DNA of 64,000 bases from Nocardioides insulae DSM 17944 (GCF_000422825.1 NZ_AUGU01000014.1:124001-188000); one strand, 5' to 3'; counted from the first letter of the stretch, positions 48,706 through 58,519 are shown. The notes: a model not told the origin generated them from the sequence alone. Program-made: numbers and translations.

Positions 48706-49661
48706 GTTCTGGTCCTTCGCGACGCCGGCCGCGTCATCACAAGCTGCCCAAGGTGCAGCGGGTGGCGGCGTACGCCGTGATCCTGCGACCCGACGCCAAG
48801 ACCGGCGAGCTGATGATCCTGCTCAGCCGACTCTCCGATGCCCTGGTACGCCGGCCGACCTGGACCCTTCCCGGGGGCGGGCTCGACCACGGTGAGGACC
48901 CGCGCCAGGCGGTGGTGCGTGAGGTCTACGAGGAGACCGGGCTGCCGGTGGAGATCGGCGAGACGGCATGGGTCTTCTCCGCGCACCGGGCCAACACCTG
49001 GCGGCGCGGCCGGCGGGTCGACTCGCACGCCCTGCGGATCGTCTATGACGGCTGGGTGCCCCTCGACGCGCCACCCCCGCAGACGACCGAGGTCGGCGGC
49101 TCCACCGAGGAAGCGGCCTGGCTCCGTCTCGACGACGTCCTGGCCGGCAAGGTCGGCACCCTCGAACTCGTCCGCGAGGCGCTGGCGGTGCACCGTCCCA
49201 CCCGGTTGCAGCGGGTCGCTGCCTACGCACTCATCACCCGACCCGAGCAGGTGCTGCTCACCCGTATCTCCGAGCGGGGCTTCCACTCCGGTGCCTGGAC
49301 GCTGCCGGGGGGCGGCATCGACTTCGGCGAGTCCCCGCGGGAGGCGCTGGTCCGGGAGGTGCGTGAGGAATGCGGCCTGAAGGCCCGGATCGGTGAGGTG
49401 CTGGAGGTCGACGACGTGTCCGTCACCGGCACCGCGCCCAGCGGTCGGCACGAGGACTTCCACGGGGTCCACCTGGTCTTCGCCGCGACGGTCCGGCCGG
49501 GCGCCGAGCCGCGTGTGGTCGAGCAGGACGGCACCACCGACGAGGTCGCCTGGATCTCCCGCGCCGCGATCGACGCCGGCGAGATCGAGGTCCTCGACGT
49601 CGTCCGCTCGGCCCTCACGGCCGCCTCCCGGCGGGGCCCCGGCGACGACCTCGGGTCCTGA
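48702..49661 (+). CDS. Protein with two tandem NUDIX hydrolase domains
   Basis: This 319-residue protein has two complete NUDIX boxes. GGGLDHGEDPRQAVVREVYEETG is split here as GGGLDHGEDPRQ then AVVREVYEETGL (domain 1, near residues 63-85), and GGGIDFGESPRE then ALVREVREECGL forms domain 2 (near 205-227). Both keep the REx2EE metal-binding core, so both could hydrolyse nucleoside-diphosphate-linked substrates. The N-terminus is basic. It is coupled to menJ through two ATGA-linked mini-ORFs. The substrate is unknown. Confidence 0.9.
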   Translation: MSSGPSRRRPRHHKLPKVQRVAAYAVILRPDAKTGELMILLSRLSDALVRRPTWTLPGGGLDHGEDPRQAVVREVYEETGLPVEIGETAWVFSAHRANTWRRGRRVDSHALRIVYDGWVPLDAPPPQTTEVGGSTEEAAWLRLDDVLAGKVGTLELVREALAVHRPTRLQRVAAYALITRPEQVLLTRISERGFHSGAWTLPGGGIDFGESPREALVREVREECGLKARIGEVLEVDDVSVTGTAPSGRHEDFHGVHLVFAATVRPGAEPRVVEQDGTTDEVAWISRAAIDAGEIEVLDVVRSALTAASRRGPGDDLGS

Positions 49662-49765
49662 CCACCGGTCGACACCGGCCTGTCGAGTCCCCCGCTCGGT
49701 CCAGGCGGGTGTCCGTGTGCGCGGGCGCCGTCCGTAGCGCCGGGCGGCGATGGGAGACTGCACCC

Positions 49766-50266
49766 GTGCGGTTGCTCTTTCGGCTCATGGTGGCGGTGTA
49801 CGCCGGCGCCTGGGTCGTGGCCGTCGTGCGACTGCCCGCCGAGGTGCCCCTGCACTTCGGCGCGACCGGCGTCGCGGACCGGTGGGGGTCCCGCACCGAG
49901 GCGCTGGTGTTCTTCGGCGTACTCGGGGTGGGCATGACGGCGCTGTTCGAGTACCTGCCGCGTCGGGTGTCACGTACCGGGATCGCGTCGGGTTGGCTGA
50001 ACCTGCCGTACAAGCAATGGTGGCTCACGACCCCGGAGCGGGCACGCGAGGCGACGCGGCGGCTGCTCGACGACCTGTGGCTGATCGGCGCCCTGGTGAT
50101 GGCGCTGCTGAGCGCGGTGCTGCTGCTGACCGTGCGCGCCGCCGAGGCGCGACCGGCCGAGCTCGGCGCTTCCGGATGGTCGGTGATCGGTGTGTTCCTG
50201 GCCCTGCTGCTGGGCTGGACGGTGTGGATGACGACGGGGCGGTACCGCCCGGAGGAGGGGCGATGA
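49766..50266 (+). CDS. DUF1648-like membrane protein
   Basis: A 166-residue protein with four hydrophobic segments. The N-terminal segment VPLHFGATGVADRWGSRTE matches the DUF1648 pattern found in SdpI-type immunity/signalling proteins, though the full SdpI domain is absent. The GTG start has GGGAG about 9 bases upstream. Its stop overlaps the start of the large FAD/Fe-S gene (ATGA), so the two are co-translated. The function is unknown. Confidence 0.75.
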   Translation: MRLLFRLMVAVYAGAWVVAVVRLPAEVPLHFGATGVADRWGSRTEALVFFGVLGVGMTALFEYLPRRVSRTGIASGWLNLPYKQWWLTTPERAREATRRLLDDLWLIGALVMALLSAVLLLTVRAAEARPAELGASGWSVIGVFLALLLGWTVWMTTGRYRPEEGR

Positions 50267-53118
50267 CCGAGACGGTGACGTCGACGCAGGTGACCGGCGA
50301 GGCGGCCGAGGTGACCCGCGAACTGATGCGGGCCGGTGTGCAGGGTGTGGACGACTCCACCCTGGCGCGGGCGCTGTACAGCTCCGATGCCAGCCTCTAC
50401 CGGGTCGTGCCGCGGGTGGTGGCGGTGCCGCGGCACCGCGATGAGGTGCTGGCGGTGCACGAGGTCTCCCGTCGGCTGGGGGTGCCGGTGACGATGCGCG
50501 GGGCGGGTACCTCGATCGCGGGCAATGCGGTCGGCCCCGGGATCGTGGTCGACACCCGGCATCTGAACCGGGTGCTCGAGATCGATCCCGCGACCCGGAC
50601 CGCACTGGTCGAGCCGGGCCTGGTCCATGCCGACCTGCAGCGGGCGGCGGCGCCGTACGGGCTGCGTTTCGGGCCGGACCCCTCCACGCACACCCGCTGC
50701 ACGATCGGCGGGATGATCGGCAACAACGCGTGCGGGTCCCGGGCGCTGGGTTATGGGCGCACGGTGGACAACGTCGAGGGACTCGAGGTGGTCTTCGGCA
50801 CCGGCGAGGTGGCGAGTCTCGGAGCGTCCGTGGGCGCGGCCGGTGCCGCGGTGGGCGGGGCCGCGGCCCGGCTGGCCGAGCTGGCCGAGGGGCACCTGGG
50901 CCACATCCGGACCGAGTTCGGCCGGTTCGGCCGGCAGGTGAGCGGCTACTCGATGGAGCATCTGCTGCCCGAGCGTCGGCGGGTGGAACGCTTCCTGGTC
51001 GGGTCCGAGGGCACCTTGGCCACGGTGCTCCAGGCCCGGGTGCGGCTGGTCGCCGACGAGCCGGGCCGCCTGCTGCTGGTGCTCGGCTACGCCTCGATGA
51101 TCGAGGCGGCCGAGGCGGTGCCGGCGCTGCTGGCCAGTGCGCCCGGCCGGCTGATCGCGTGCGAGGGGATGGACGCGCGGATCGTGGAGTTGGTGCGGCA
51201 GCAGGGCAAGCCGGTCCCGGCACTGCCCCGCGGCGCGGGCTGGCTCTTCGTCGAGATCGCGGGCCAGGACGCCCCCGAGCTGGTCGAGCGGCTCCGCGCC
51301 GACGGTCAGGCGCTCGACTCCAGACTGGTCACCGACCTCACCGAGGCCGCGGCGCTGTGGCGGATCCGGGAGGACGGCGCCGGACTGGCCGGACGCAGCC
51401 TGCCCACCCCCGCCTACTCCGGCTGGGAGGACGCCGCCGTCCCGCCCGAGCACCTGGGCTCGTGGCTGCGCGACTTCGAGGAGATCCTGGCCGCGCACGG
51501 CGTCCAGGGCATCCCGTACGGCCACTTCGGCGACGGCTGCCTGCACTGCCGCATCGACTTCCCGTTCGAGGCGGGGTCGCCGGACAGCGCCGCGGTGTTC
51601 CGTGAGGTGATGACCGCGTGCGCGGTCAAGCTCAGCGAGTACGGCGGCACCCTGTCCGGCGAGCACGGTGACGGCCGGGTCCGCTCCGAACTGCTGCCCT
51701 ACATGTACGACCAGACCTCGATCGGCCTCTTCGGCGCGGTCAAGCAGATCTGCGACCCCGACGGCCTGCTGAACCCCGGCAACATCGTCGACCCGGCGTC
51801 CATCACCGACGACCTGCGCCCGGTGCGCCCGGTCCACCTCCCGAAGAACCGCGGCCTGCGGCTGCTCCACGACGACGGAGACCTGGGCGCGGCCGTGCAC
51901 CGCTGCACCGGGGTCGGCAAGTGCGTGGCCCCCAGGACCGGCGGCGTGATGTGCCCGTCCTATCTCGCGACGAAGGACGAGAAGGACTCCACCCGCGGCC
52001 GGGCGCGGGTGCTCCAGGAGGCGCTGGACGGTGCCCTGGTGGACGGGCTCGGCGACGACGCGGTCGCCGGGGCGCTCGACCTGTGCCTGGCCTGCAAGGG
52101 TTGTTCGACCGACTGCCCCAGCGGTGTCGACATGGCGACCTACAAGGCCGAAGCGCTCTACCAGACCTACGACGGCGAGGACGCCACCAAGCGGCGTCCG
52201 CTCTCGCACTACCTGCTCGGCCGGCTGCCGGTGTGGTCGCGGCTGGCCGCACCGCTGGCGCCGCTCGCCAACGCCTCGATGAAGGTCAGGCCGATCGCGG
52301 CCCTGGCGAAGAGGACCGCCGGGATGGACCGGCGCCGCGGCGTACCCACCTTCGCGACCACCACCCTGCGCCGGGGCGCCAAGCTGGCCGGCCGCTCGGC
52401 CAGCCGGCGTACCGCCGACCACGCGCCGGACGTGTGGGTGTGGGCCGACTCCTTCACCGACCACTTCTTCCCGTCCTCGGGGCGGGCGGCGGTGCGCTAT
52501 CTGGAGGCGCAGGGCCTCACCGTGCGGGTGATCTCCGAACGGGCCTGCTGCGGTCTGACCTGGATCTCCACCGGTCAGCTCGACCAGGCCAGGGCGATCA
52601 TGGACCGCACCGTGCGCACGCTGGCGCCGTACGTCGCCTCGGGGGTGCCGGTGATCGGCCTCGAACCCTCCTGCCTGGCCACCCTGCGCAGCGACTCCCG
52701 GGAGCTCAGCGACCTACCCGAGGCCGGGACGGTCGCGGCCGGGATGAGGAGCTTCGCCGAGCTCGTCACCGACCTCGACCTGCCACTGCCCGACCTCACC
52801 GGCTACGAGGTCGTGGCCCAGCCGCACTGCCACCAGAACGCCGTCTTCGGGTGGGCCGCCGACCAGGCGCTGCTCGAACGGGCGGGCGCGAAGGTCACCA
52901 AGGTGCCCGGTTGCTGCGGGCTGGCGGGCAACTTCGGGGTCGAGGACGGGCACTACGAGGTCTCGGTCGCCGTGGCGGAGACCCACCTGCTGCCCGCGGT
53001 CCGTTCCCAGCCGGACGCGGTGGTGTTGGCCGACGGGATGTCCTGCCGGGTCCAGCTTGACGACCTCGCCGACGTCCCGACGCTGCACCTCGCCGAACTG
53101 TTCGCCTCCCGCCTGTGA
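50263..53118 (+). CDS. FAD-binding and (Fe-S)-binding dehydrogenase (D-lactate / D-2-hydroxyacid type)
   Basis: A 951-residue fusion. The N-terminal half is a PCMH-type FAD domain (VPVTMRGAGTSIAGNAVGPG, STHTRCTIGGMIGNNACGSR) followed by a GlcD-like cap with GEHGDGRVRS. The C-terminal half has two ferredoxin-type clusters (HRCTGVGKCVAP ... MCPSY and CLACKGCSTDCPSGVD) and two CCG domains (ERACCGLTW, PGCCGLAGNFG). The combination resembles YdiJ-like enzymes, which oxidise D-2-hydroxyacids such as D-lactate or D-2-hydroxyglutarate and pass electrons to the respiratory chain. GGAGGAGGGG lies just upstream of the ATG. Confidence 0.9.
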   Translation: MTETVTSTQVTGEAAEVTRELMRAGVQGVDDSTLARALYSSDASLYRVVPRVVAVPRHRDEVLAVHEVSRRLGVPVTMRGAGTSIAGNAVGPGIVVDTRHLNRVLEIDPATRTALVEPGLVHADLQRAAAPYGLRFGPDPSTHTRCTIGGMIGNNACGSRALGYGRTVDNVEGLEVVFGTGEVASLGASVGAAGAAVGGAAARLAELAEGHLGHIRTEFGRFGRQVSGYSMEHLLPERRRVERFLVGSEGTLATVLQARVRLVADEPGRLLLVLGYASMIEAAEAVPALLASAPGRLIACEGMDARIVELVRQQGKPVPALPRGAGWLFVEIAGQDAPELVERLRADGQALDSRLVTDLTEAAALWRIREDGAGLAGRSLPTPAYSGWEDAAVPPEHLGSWLRDFEEILAAHGVQGIPYGHFGDGCLHCRIDFPFEAGSPDSAAVFREVMTACAVKLSEYGGTLSGEHGDGRVRSELLPYMYDQTSIGLFGAVKQICDPDGLLNPGNIVDPASITDDLRPVRPVHLPKNRGLRLLHDDGDLGAAVHRCTGVGKCVAPRTGGVMCPSYLATKDEKDSTRGRARVLQEALDGALVDGLGDDAVAGALDLCLACKGCSTDCPSGVDMATYKAEALYQTYDGEDATKRRPLSHYLLGRLPVWSRLAAPLAPLANASMKVRPIAALAKRTAGMDRRRGVPTFATTTLRRGAKLAGRSASRRTADHAPDVWVWADSFTDHFFPSSGRAAVRYLEAQGLTVRVISERACCGLTWISTGQLDQARAIMDRTVRTLAPYVASGVPVIGLEPSCLATLRSDSRELSDLPEAGTVAAGMRSFAELVTDLDLPLPDLTGYEVVAQPHCHQNAVFGWAADQALLERAGAKVTKVPGCCGLAGNFGVEDGHYEVSVAVAETHLLPAVRSQPDAVVLADGMSCRVQLDDLADVPTLHLAELFASRL

Positions 53119-53158
53119 GGATGCGACGAGCGCTGCGCGCGCTCCTACACTGGAGCGC

Positions 53159-53245
53159 GTGAATCCCCGCCATCGCCGTTTCATCATCCCCGCGGCGCTG
53201 GTGGGGCTGTTGCTGATCGTGCTCGTCGCGCAGGTGCTCCGCTGA
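53159..53245 (+). CDS. Small single-pass membrane peptide, 28 residues
   Basis: It runs from GTG 53159 to TGA 53243-53245: a basic start (NPRHRRF) followed by a hydrophobic helix IIPAALVGLLLIVLVAQVL. GGAG lies 4 bases before the GTG. The stop overlaps the ATG of the next gene (TGATG). The shape and overlap suggest a real small membrane protein, but I recognise no family. Confidence 0.5.
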   Translation: MNPRHRRFIIPAALVGLLLIVLVAQVLR

Positions 53246-54501
53246 TGCCCGCCGAACCGTTGCTCCGCGCGCTCAACCGGATGCGTGGGTTGATCCTGGA
53301 TCCCGACGTGCTGGTCAAGGCCGTCGCCTCCGGCCGACGGCGGGGCGCCGAGCCCGCCTGGCGGCGGGTGGAGGTGCGCTACGTCGACCTGAAGTCCGGC
53401 ACCCACCTGCAGGTGGTGAGCTACGACGCCACCCAGGCGCACACCGCCAACCACCCGGCAGGTGCGGCGGCCCGCGACGCCGTGGACGCCCTGCTGGATG
53501 AGCCCTTCGGCCACTGGAACGTCGAGACCACGACCGAGCACCACGCCGTCCGGGTCACCAAGAAGCTCGAGGCGATGGTGAACACCAAGCCGCGCACCCC
53601 GGCCGACCCGGCCGGAGGCGAGGGCGGCGAGGGCGACGGCGTCCCCGACCGGTCGCACGACCAGGCCAAGCAGCGGCTGCTGCCCGAGGACGACCCGGTC
53701 TTCCGGGCCCTGGGCATCAGCGACCACGAGGGCCGGATCAAGCCGAGCCGGCAGGCGAAGTACCGCCAGGTGGAGGAGTTCCTCCGGCTGCTCGAGACCA
53801 GCGTGGCGGAGGCGATCGGCAAGGGCCACCTGCGCCGGCCGACCGCCGAGGACCCGCTCCGGATCGTCGACCTGGGCTGCGGCAACGGCTATCTGACCTT
53901 CGCCGCGCAGCGCTACCTCACCACGGTCAAGGAGCTGCCGGTCGTGGTGACCGGCGTCGACGTCAAGCAGCAGTCCCGCGAGCACAACAGCGCGGTCGCC
54001 ACCGAGTTGGGCATGGACGCCGTCTTCGAGGTCGGCACCATCGACGGGGTCGAACTGGACCGGGAGCCGGACGTGGTGCTGGCCCTGCACGCCTGCGACA
54101 CCGCCACCGACGACGCGCTCGCCCGCGCGGTCCGCTGGGGTGCGCCGCTGGTTCTCGCCGCTCCCTGCTGCCACCACGACATCGCCGCCCAGCTCCGCCG
54201 CGCACCCACCCCGGCGCCGTACTCCATGCTCACCCGGCACGGCATCCTGCGGGAGCGGTTCGCCGACACGCTCACCGATGGGTTGCGGGCCTCGCTGATG
54301 CGGCTCCAGGGCTACCGCGTCGACGTGGTGCAGTTCGTGGAGAGCCAGCACACCCCGCGCAACACCATGCTCCGCGCGACCCTGACCGGCAGTCCGGTCA
54401 AGGGCGGTTCGGTCCGCAAGGAGTACGACGAACTGGTCACCACCTGGCAGTTGCGGCCCAAGCTGGGGGTCCTGCTGGGCCTGGACCCGGTCGGCGACTG
54501 A
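53245..54501 (+). CDS. Class I SAM-dependent methyltransferase (Methyltransf_32-like)
   Basis: A 418-residue protein. Motif I is IVDLGCGNGYLTFAAQRYL, followed by VTGVDVKQQSREHN, then VVLALHACDTATDDAL and the characteristic LAAPCCHHDIAAQL. This pattern belongs to the METTL25/RRNAD1-type Methyltransf_32 family; the substrate is unknown and may be RNA or protein. About 200 N-terminal residues form an extra domain with a Glu/Gly-rich hinge near 120-135. The ATG overlaps the stop of the small membrane peptide. Confidence 0.82.
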   Translation: MPAEPLLRALNRMRGLILDPDVLVKAVASGRRRGAEPAWRRVEVRYVDLKSGTHLQVVSYDATQAHTANHPAGAAARDAVDALLDEPFGHWNVETTTEHHAVRVTKKLEAMVNTKPRTPADPAGGEGGEGDGVPDRSHDQAKQRLLPEDDPVFRALGISDHEGRIKPSRQAKYRQVEEFLRLLETSVAEAIGKGHLRRPTAEDPLRIVDLGCGNGYLTFAAQRYLTTVKELPVVVTGVDVKQQSREHNSAVATELGMDAVFEVGTIDGVELDREPDVVLALHACDTATDDALARAVRWGAPLVLAAPCCHHDIAAQLRRAPTPAPYSMLTRHGILRERFADTLTDGLRASLMRLQGYRVDVVQFVESQHTPRNTMLRATLTGSPVKGGSVRKEYDELVTTWQLRPKLGVLLGLDPVGD

Positions 54502-54503
54502 CC

Positions 54504-55514
54504 GTGCGGATCCCGCTCGGCGGCGTCGTACCGCTGCTGGTGGCGGTGCCGTTCCTGATCGGGGCGGCCGCGGCGCCGAGCGACCAGGCGCGGGAGGTCT
54601 TCCGCTTCCAGGACCCCGAGATCACCGAGTCCTCGGGCCTGACCGCGGCCGGGGGACTCTTCGCCACGGTCAACGACTCCGGCGACACCGGTCGGGTCTT
54701 CACCGTGGACGGGGCAGGGGAGACCGTCGGCACCACCCACTGGTCCGAGGAGCCCCTCGACGTCGAGGCCCTCGCCCCTGCCGGCGCCGGCCAGGTGTGG
54801 GTGGGCGACCTGGGCGACAACCGGGCCGAGCGGGAGAGCATCGAGGTCCGCAGGGTGCCGGTCGGACCGGGGGAGCGGACGGCGACCGCCACCGTCCACG
54901 CACTGACCTATCCCGACGGGGCCCACGACGCCGAGACCCTGCTCGCCGACCCGGATACCGGCCGGCTCTACGTCGTGACCAAGGGCCTCCTGGGAGGACA
55001 GGTGTACGCCGCGCCGGCGCGCCTGGGTCGGGGCACGGGCGAACTCCGACCGCTCGCCGGCGGCGTCCTCCCGCTCGCCACCGACGGCGCGGTGCTGCCG
55101 GACGGGCGGCACGCGATCCTGCGCAACTACACCAGGGCGGTGCTCTACACCTTCCCGGACTTCGAGCCGCTCACCTCCTGGGCCCTGCCCGACCAGGAGC
55201 AGGGAGAGACGCTCGCCGTCGACGAGGCCGGCCGGGTCTACGCCGGCAGCGAGGGCGTCCGGGCCCCGGTGCTGTGGCTGCGGCTCCCCGCCGACGTACG
55301 CCGCGCGCTCGCGCCGCCGGCCCCGGCCGATCCCAAAGCCGGCGCGACCGGTTCCACCCGAGACGGTTCGGCACCAGCCGCGGAACGTTCGGCCGATCCG
55401 GCCGATCCGGCACTCGAGGACAACCTCCCCCGAGACCCGTGGCCGTGGATCCTCGGTGGGGCCGTCGCCGTCCTGATCGTGGTGGTCCTGCTCCGCTCGC
55501 TGCGCCCACGCTGA
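54504..55514 (+). CDS. Exported propeller-like protein with C-terminal membrane anchor
   Basis: A 336-residue protein from a GTG 2 bp after the previous stop. The signal peptide is PLGGVVPLLVAVPFLIGAAAA. The middle has repeated blade-like strands (ESSGLTAAGGLFATVNDSGD, GAGQVWVGDLGDNRAERESI, DPDTGRLYVVTKG, DEAGRVYAGSEG), as in esterase-like or PQQ-type propellers. A Pro/Ala/Asp-rich linker leads to a C-terminal helix WILGGAVAVLIVVVLLRSL and a basic end, so it is surface-exposed and anchored at its C-terminus. No catalytic residues were identified. Confidence 0.75.
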   Translation: MRIPLGGVVPLLVAVPFLIGAAAAPSDQAREVFRFQDPEITESSGLTAAGGLFATVNDSGDTGRVFTVDGAGETVGTTHWSEEPLDVEALAPAGAGQVWVGDLGDNRAERESIEVRRVPVGPGERTATATVHALTYPDGAHDAETLLADPDTGRLYVVTKGLLGGQVYAAPARLGRGTGELRPLAGGVLPLATDGAVLPDGRHAILRNYTRAVLYTFPDFEPLTSWALPDQEQGETLAVDEAGRVYAGSEGVRAPVLWLRLPADVRRALAPPAPADPKAGATGSTRDGSAPAAERSADPADPALEDNLPRDPWPWILGGAVAVLIVVVLLRSLRPR

Positions 55515-55827
55515 GCGCTGGGGTCAGGCAGGACCCGGGCCCCCAGGGTGGGGACCCAGGGCGGACCGGCCGCCTCGGGCGCCGGTCCGGCATCGGGCTT
55601 CGGGCAGCCCTGCACTCCCACGCCCCGATCCCGGGTGACCCGCGAGGCCCCGGATCCCCGGTGCCTCCGGACCCGGGGTTGGGTCGTGGCGAGGTTGTGG
55701 CCTAGGTTGACACGCCGAAACCGGATGTCGAGCTCGGGTCGGGGGACCGCCTGGCCTCCGGAACAGCTGACCGCGGTGCTCACTCGGGAGCCTGTCGGTC
55801 TGTCCGCGCCGAGTCCGGAGGAATCAC
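55515..55827 (+). other. Intergenic region before the conservon
   Basis: These 313 bp hold no credible gene. A G/C-rich stretch at 55515-55570 contains repeated CCCAGGG elements but no clean hairpin. A TTGACA hexamer lies at 55707-55712 without a convincing -10 at normal spacing. GGAGGA at 55817-55822 is the ribosome site for the next gene. Confidence 0.5.
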
Positions 55828-58494
55828 ATGGCCGAGCCATCGACGAGGGACACCTCGCGCCGTCGAGGGCTGCACGGGATCCGTCCGCGCCTGGTCGGCG
55901 TGCTGCTGGTGCCGGTGCTCGCCGTCCTCGCGCTCGGCGGGGTCCAGATGCGGGCCGCGCTGACCGACAGCGCCGAGGCGGCGCGCGCGGCCAGCCTGGC
56001 CGAGACCCTCCCCGACACCTTCCGCCTCGCGATCGCGATGATCACCGAGCGCGACACGCTCTACGCCGGCGCCCCCGACCCGATGGTGGAGCAGGTCGAG
56101 TCCGCCACCGACGGGTACGCCGACACCTGGCGGGCCGAGACGCCCGGCATCGACGCTTCCGAGGACACCGCGCTACGGCAGGACCTCGCCGCGGTGACCG
56201 GTTCGCTGGACGACCTCGGCACGATGCGCGAGGACGTGCAGCAGCGGCGTACCGCCGACCGGGCGCGGCTGCAGTACACGGACACGGTCAACACCCTGCT
56301 CGGTCTCACCGGGCACCTGCCGGCGCTGGACGACGAGCGGATCTACCAGCAGACCCAAGCGCTGGGCGAGACCCGCACCGCCTCCGAGGCGCTGGGCGCC
56401 GAGCGCCTGATCGTGGCGGAGGCCCTCGCGGAGGGCGAGATCTCGCACGAACAGCTGGTCGCGCTCACCCGGGCGCAGGACGCCTGGACGGCTGCCAGCC
56501 GGACGTTCTACGAGGAGACCTCGCCCGCGACCCAGGCGGGCTTCGACGAGCTCACCCACGACACCAGCACCGAGGGCGGCATCGGTGCCCCGATGCAGGC
56601 CCGGGTGGCGACGATCATCGAGGACGGCGACGTCGACGGGATCGACATGAGTCCCGAGGAGTGGATGTCGCTCTCCGCCGACTTCGTCCAGGAACTCCAG
56701 GGCGTCATCATCCGCGCCGCCACCGACCTGGCCTCCGAGGTCACCGCGGCCCGCGACGACGCCCAGCGCACCGCCCTGATCACCGCGGTCACCATCCTCG
56801 CCGTCCTACTGGTAGCCCTGACCCTGGCCGCTCTCGCGGCCCGCTCGATCATCGCTCCCTTGCGCCGGCTCCGGCAGGACGCCCTGGAGATCGCGGGGAG
56901 GAGCCTCCCCGCGCGGGTGCGCGAACTCGAGGACGCCGAGGGCCCGATGGACACCTCGGTCGCACCGATCGGGGTCGCCCGTCGCGACGAGATCGGCGAG
57001 GTCGCCCGAGCCTTCGACGAGGTGCATGCCGAGGCGGTCCGGCTGGCCGGCGAGCAGGCCAGGCTGCGGGCCAACGTCAACGCCATGTTCGTCAACCTCT
57101 CCCGGCGCAGCCAGAGCCTGGTCGCCCAGCAGCTGCGCCTGATCGACCAGTTGGAGGCCAACGAGCAGGACCCGGACGAGCTGGCCCACCTGTTCCGCCT
57201 GGACCACCTGGCCACCCGGATGCGCCGCAACGACGACAGCCTGATGGTCATCGCGGGTGGCGACACCGGCCAGGGGAGCCGCACCCCGGCGCCCGTGCTC
57301 GACGTCCTCCGGGCCGCCTCCGGTGAGATCGAGCAGTTCGCCCGGGTCTCGGTCGACTCGGCCGAGACCGCGTCCTTCCAGGGCCGGGTGGCCGGCGACG
57401 TGGTGCACCTGCTCGCCGAGCTGATCGAGAACGCGACGAACTTCTCGCCGCCGCAGACCCCCGTCACCGTCGGCACCACCCGCGACCAGCAGGGCCGGCT
57501 GGTGATCGAGGTGCGCGACCAGGGCATCGGCATGTCCGCCGAAGAGCTGGCCGCGGCCAACCTCAAGCTGCAGCGCACCACCGGCCTCGATGCCGACGCC
57601 GGCCGGATGATGGGCCTGGTGGTGACCGCGCGTCTCGCCGCCCGACACGGGCTCGCGGTCGACCTGGTCCCGAACGCCCCGACCGGGGTGAGCGCCCGGG
57701 TCGTCGTACCGGCCGAGGCGCTGGCGAGCGATCTCGCCCACGACACGGGTTCACTCGAGGACACCAACCTCGCCCTGCGGCCGGTCACCGACCGGGTGCC
57801 CGCCAAGGCGCCGATCCCGCCCCCCGCTGCCGCCCCGGTGGCGGCAGGATGGACGGCGCCCGCCCCCGTGGTGCGCTCGGAGCGAGCCCCCGACGACACC
57901 GCCGACGTGCCGATCGTGACCGCGCCGATCGTGCCGCCGGCTCCGATCGTGCCGGCCGCGTCCGGCTGGGCGCACGAGGCCACCCACGACCCGCTCTCCG
58001 CGCCCCTGGACCCGGTCGGCTCGGCGGCCGCGGGTCCGGGCGACGAGTCGCCGATCTATGCGCGGATGCAGTCCGAGTGGTTCACCCGGCGTACGTCGCT
58101 GGAGTCTCGCTACCGCGGCAAGCGGATGCGCGCCGAGGCCGGCGACGCGACGGCCGGCGGTTGGTCCTCACCGGGCGACGAGGGCTGGCGCCGGGCCGCC
58201 GAGGTCGGTGCCCGGCAGGATCAGACCCAGCCTGCGGTCACCGCCCACGGGCTGCCTCAGCGGGTGCCGGGGCGCAACCTGGTGCCGGGCGCCGCCGAGG
58301 GGCCCGCCCGGCCGGCCGGCACGTCGCGCACCCCCGACGAACGCCGCGCCCGCGGGCTGGCCAGCTTCCAGCGCGGGGTCAGCCAGGCCCGCAGCGCCGA
58401 CCCGGCGGCCGCACCCGACCCGACCGCCGAGCACGACGCCGAGCACGACGCCGAGCACGACGCCGATCGGGTCGACGAGTGGGCCGATCGGTGA
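55828..58494 (+). CDS. Conservon sensor protein with histidine-kinase-like ATPase domain (CvnA-like)
   Basis: This 888-residue protein has an N-terminal membrane helix (GVLLVPVLAVLALGGV), an extracellular nitrate-sensor-like helical region, and a second helix near residues 310-335 (ALITAVTILAVLLVALTLAAL). HAMP-like sequence and an HATPase domain follow, with N box ELIENATNFSPP and G1/G2 elements DQGIGMS and GRMMGLVV. The C-terminal 230 residues are Pro/Ala-rich and disordered, ending in EHDA repeats. It is the first gene of a four-gene conservon. In Streptomyces such units form G-protein-coupled-like membrane complexes. Confidence 0.9.
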   Translation: MAEPSTRDTSRRRGLHGIRPRLVGVLLVPVLAVLALGGVQMRAALTDSAEAARAASLAETLPDTFRLAIAMITERDTLYAGAPDPMVEQVESATDGYADTWRAETPGIDASEDTALRQDLAAVTGSLDDLGTMREDVQQRRTADRARLQYTDTVNTLLGLTGHLPALDDERIYQQTQALGETRTASEALGAERLIVAEALAEGEISHEQLVALTRAQDAWTAASRTFYEETSPATQAGFDELTHDTSTEGGIGAPMQARVATIIEDGDVDGIDMSPEEWMSLSADFVQELQGVIIRAATDLASEVTAARDDAQRTALITAVTILAVLLVALTLAALAARSIIAPLRRLRQDALEIAGRSLPARVRELEDAEGPMDTSVAPIGVARRDEIGEVARAFDEVHAEAVRLAGEQARLRANVNAMFVNLSRRSQSLVAQQLRLIDQLEANEQDPDELAHLFRLDHLATRMRRNDDSLMVIAGGDTGQGSRTPAPVLDVLRAASGEIEQFARVSVDSAETASFQGRVAGDVVHLLAELIENATNFSPPQTPVTVGTTRDQQGRLVIEVRDQGIGMSAEELAAANLKLQRTTGLDADAGRMMGLVVTARLAARHGLAVDLVPNAPTGVSARVVVPAEALASDLAHDTGSLEDTNLALRPVTDRVPAKAPIPPPAAAPVAAGWTAPAPVVRSERAPDDTADVPIVTAPIVPPAPIVPAASGWAHEATHDPLSAPLDPVGSAAAGPGDESPIYARMQSEWFTRRTSLESRYRGKRMRAEAGDATAGGWSSPGDEGWRRAAEVGARQDQTQPAVTAHGLPQRVPGRNLVPGAAEGPARPAGTSRTPDERRARGLASFQRGVSQARSADPAAAPDPTAEHDAEHDAEHDADRVDEWADR
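58426..58461 (+). repeat. 12-bp tandem repeat in the 3' end of the cvnA-like gene
   Basis: Three perfect units of GCCGAGCACGAC encode repeated Ala-Glu-His-Asp in the disordered tail. The copy number probably varies between strains, since short in-frame coding repeats often do. Confidence 0.85.
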
Positions 58495-58519
58495 TGACAC
58501 AGCAACGGAGGGACCACGC

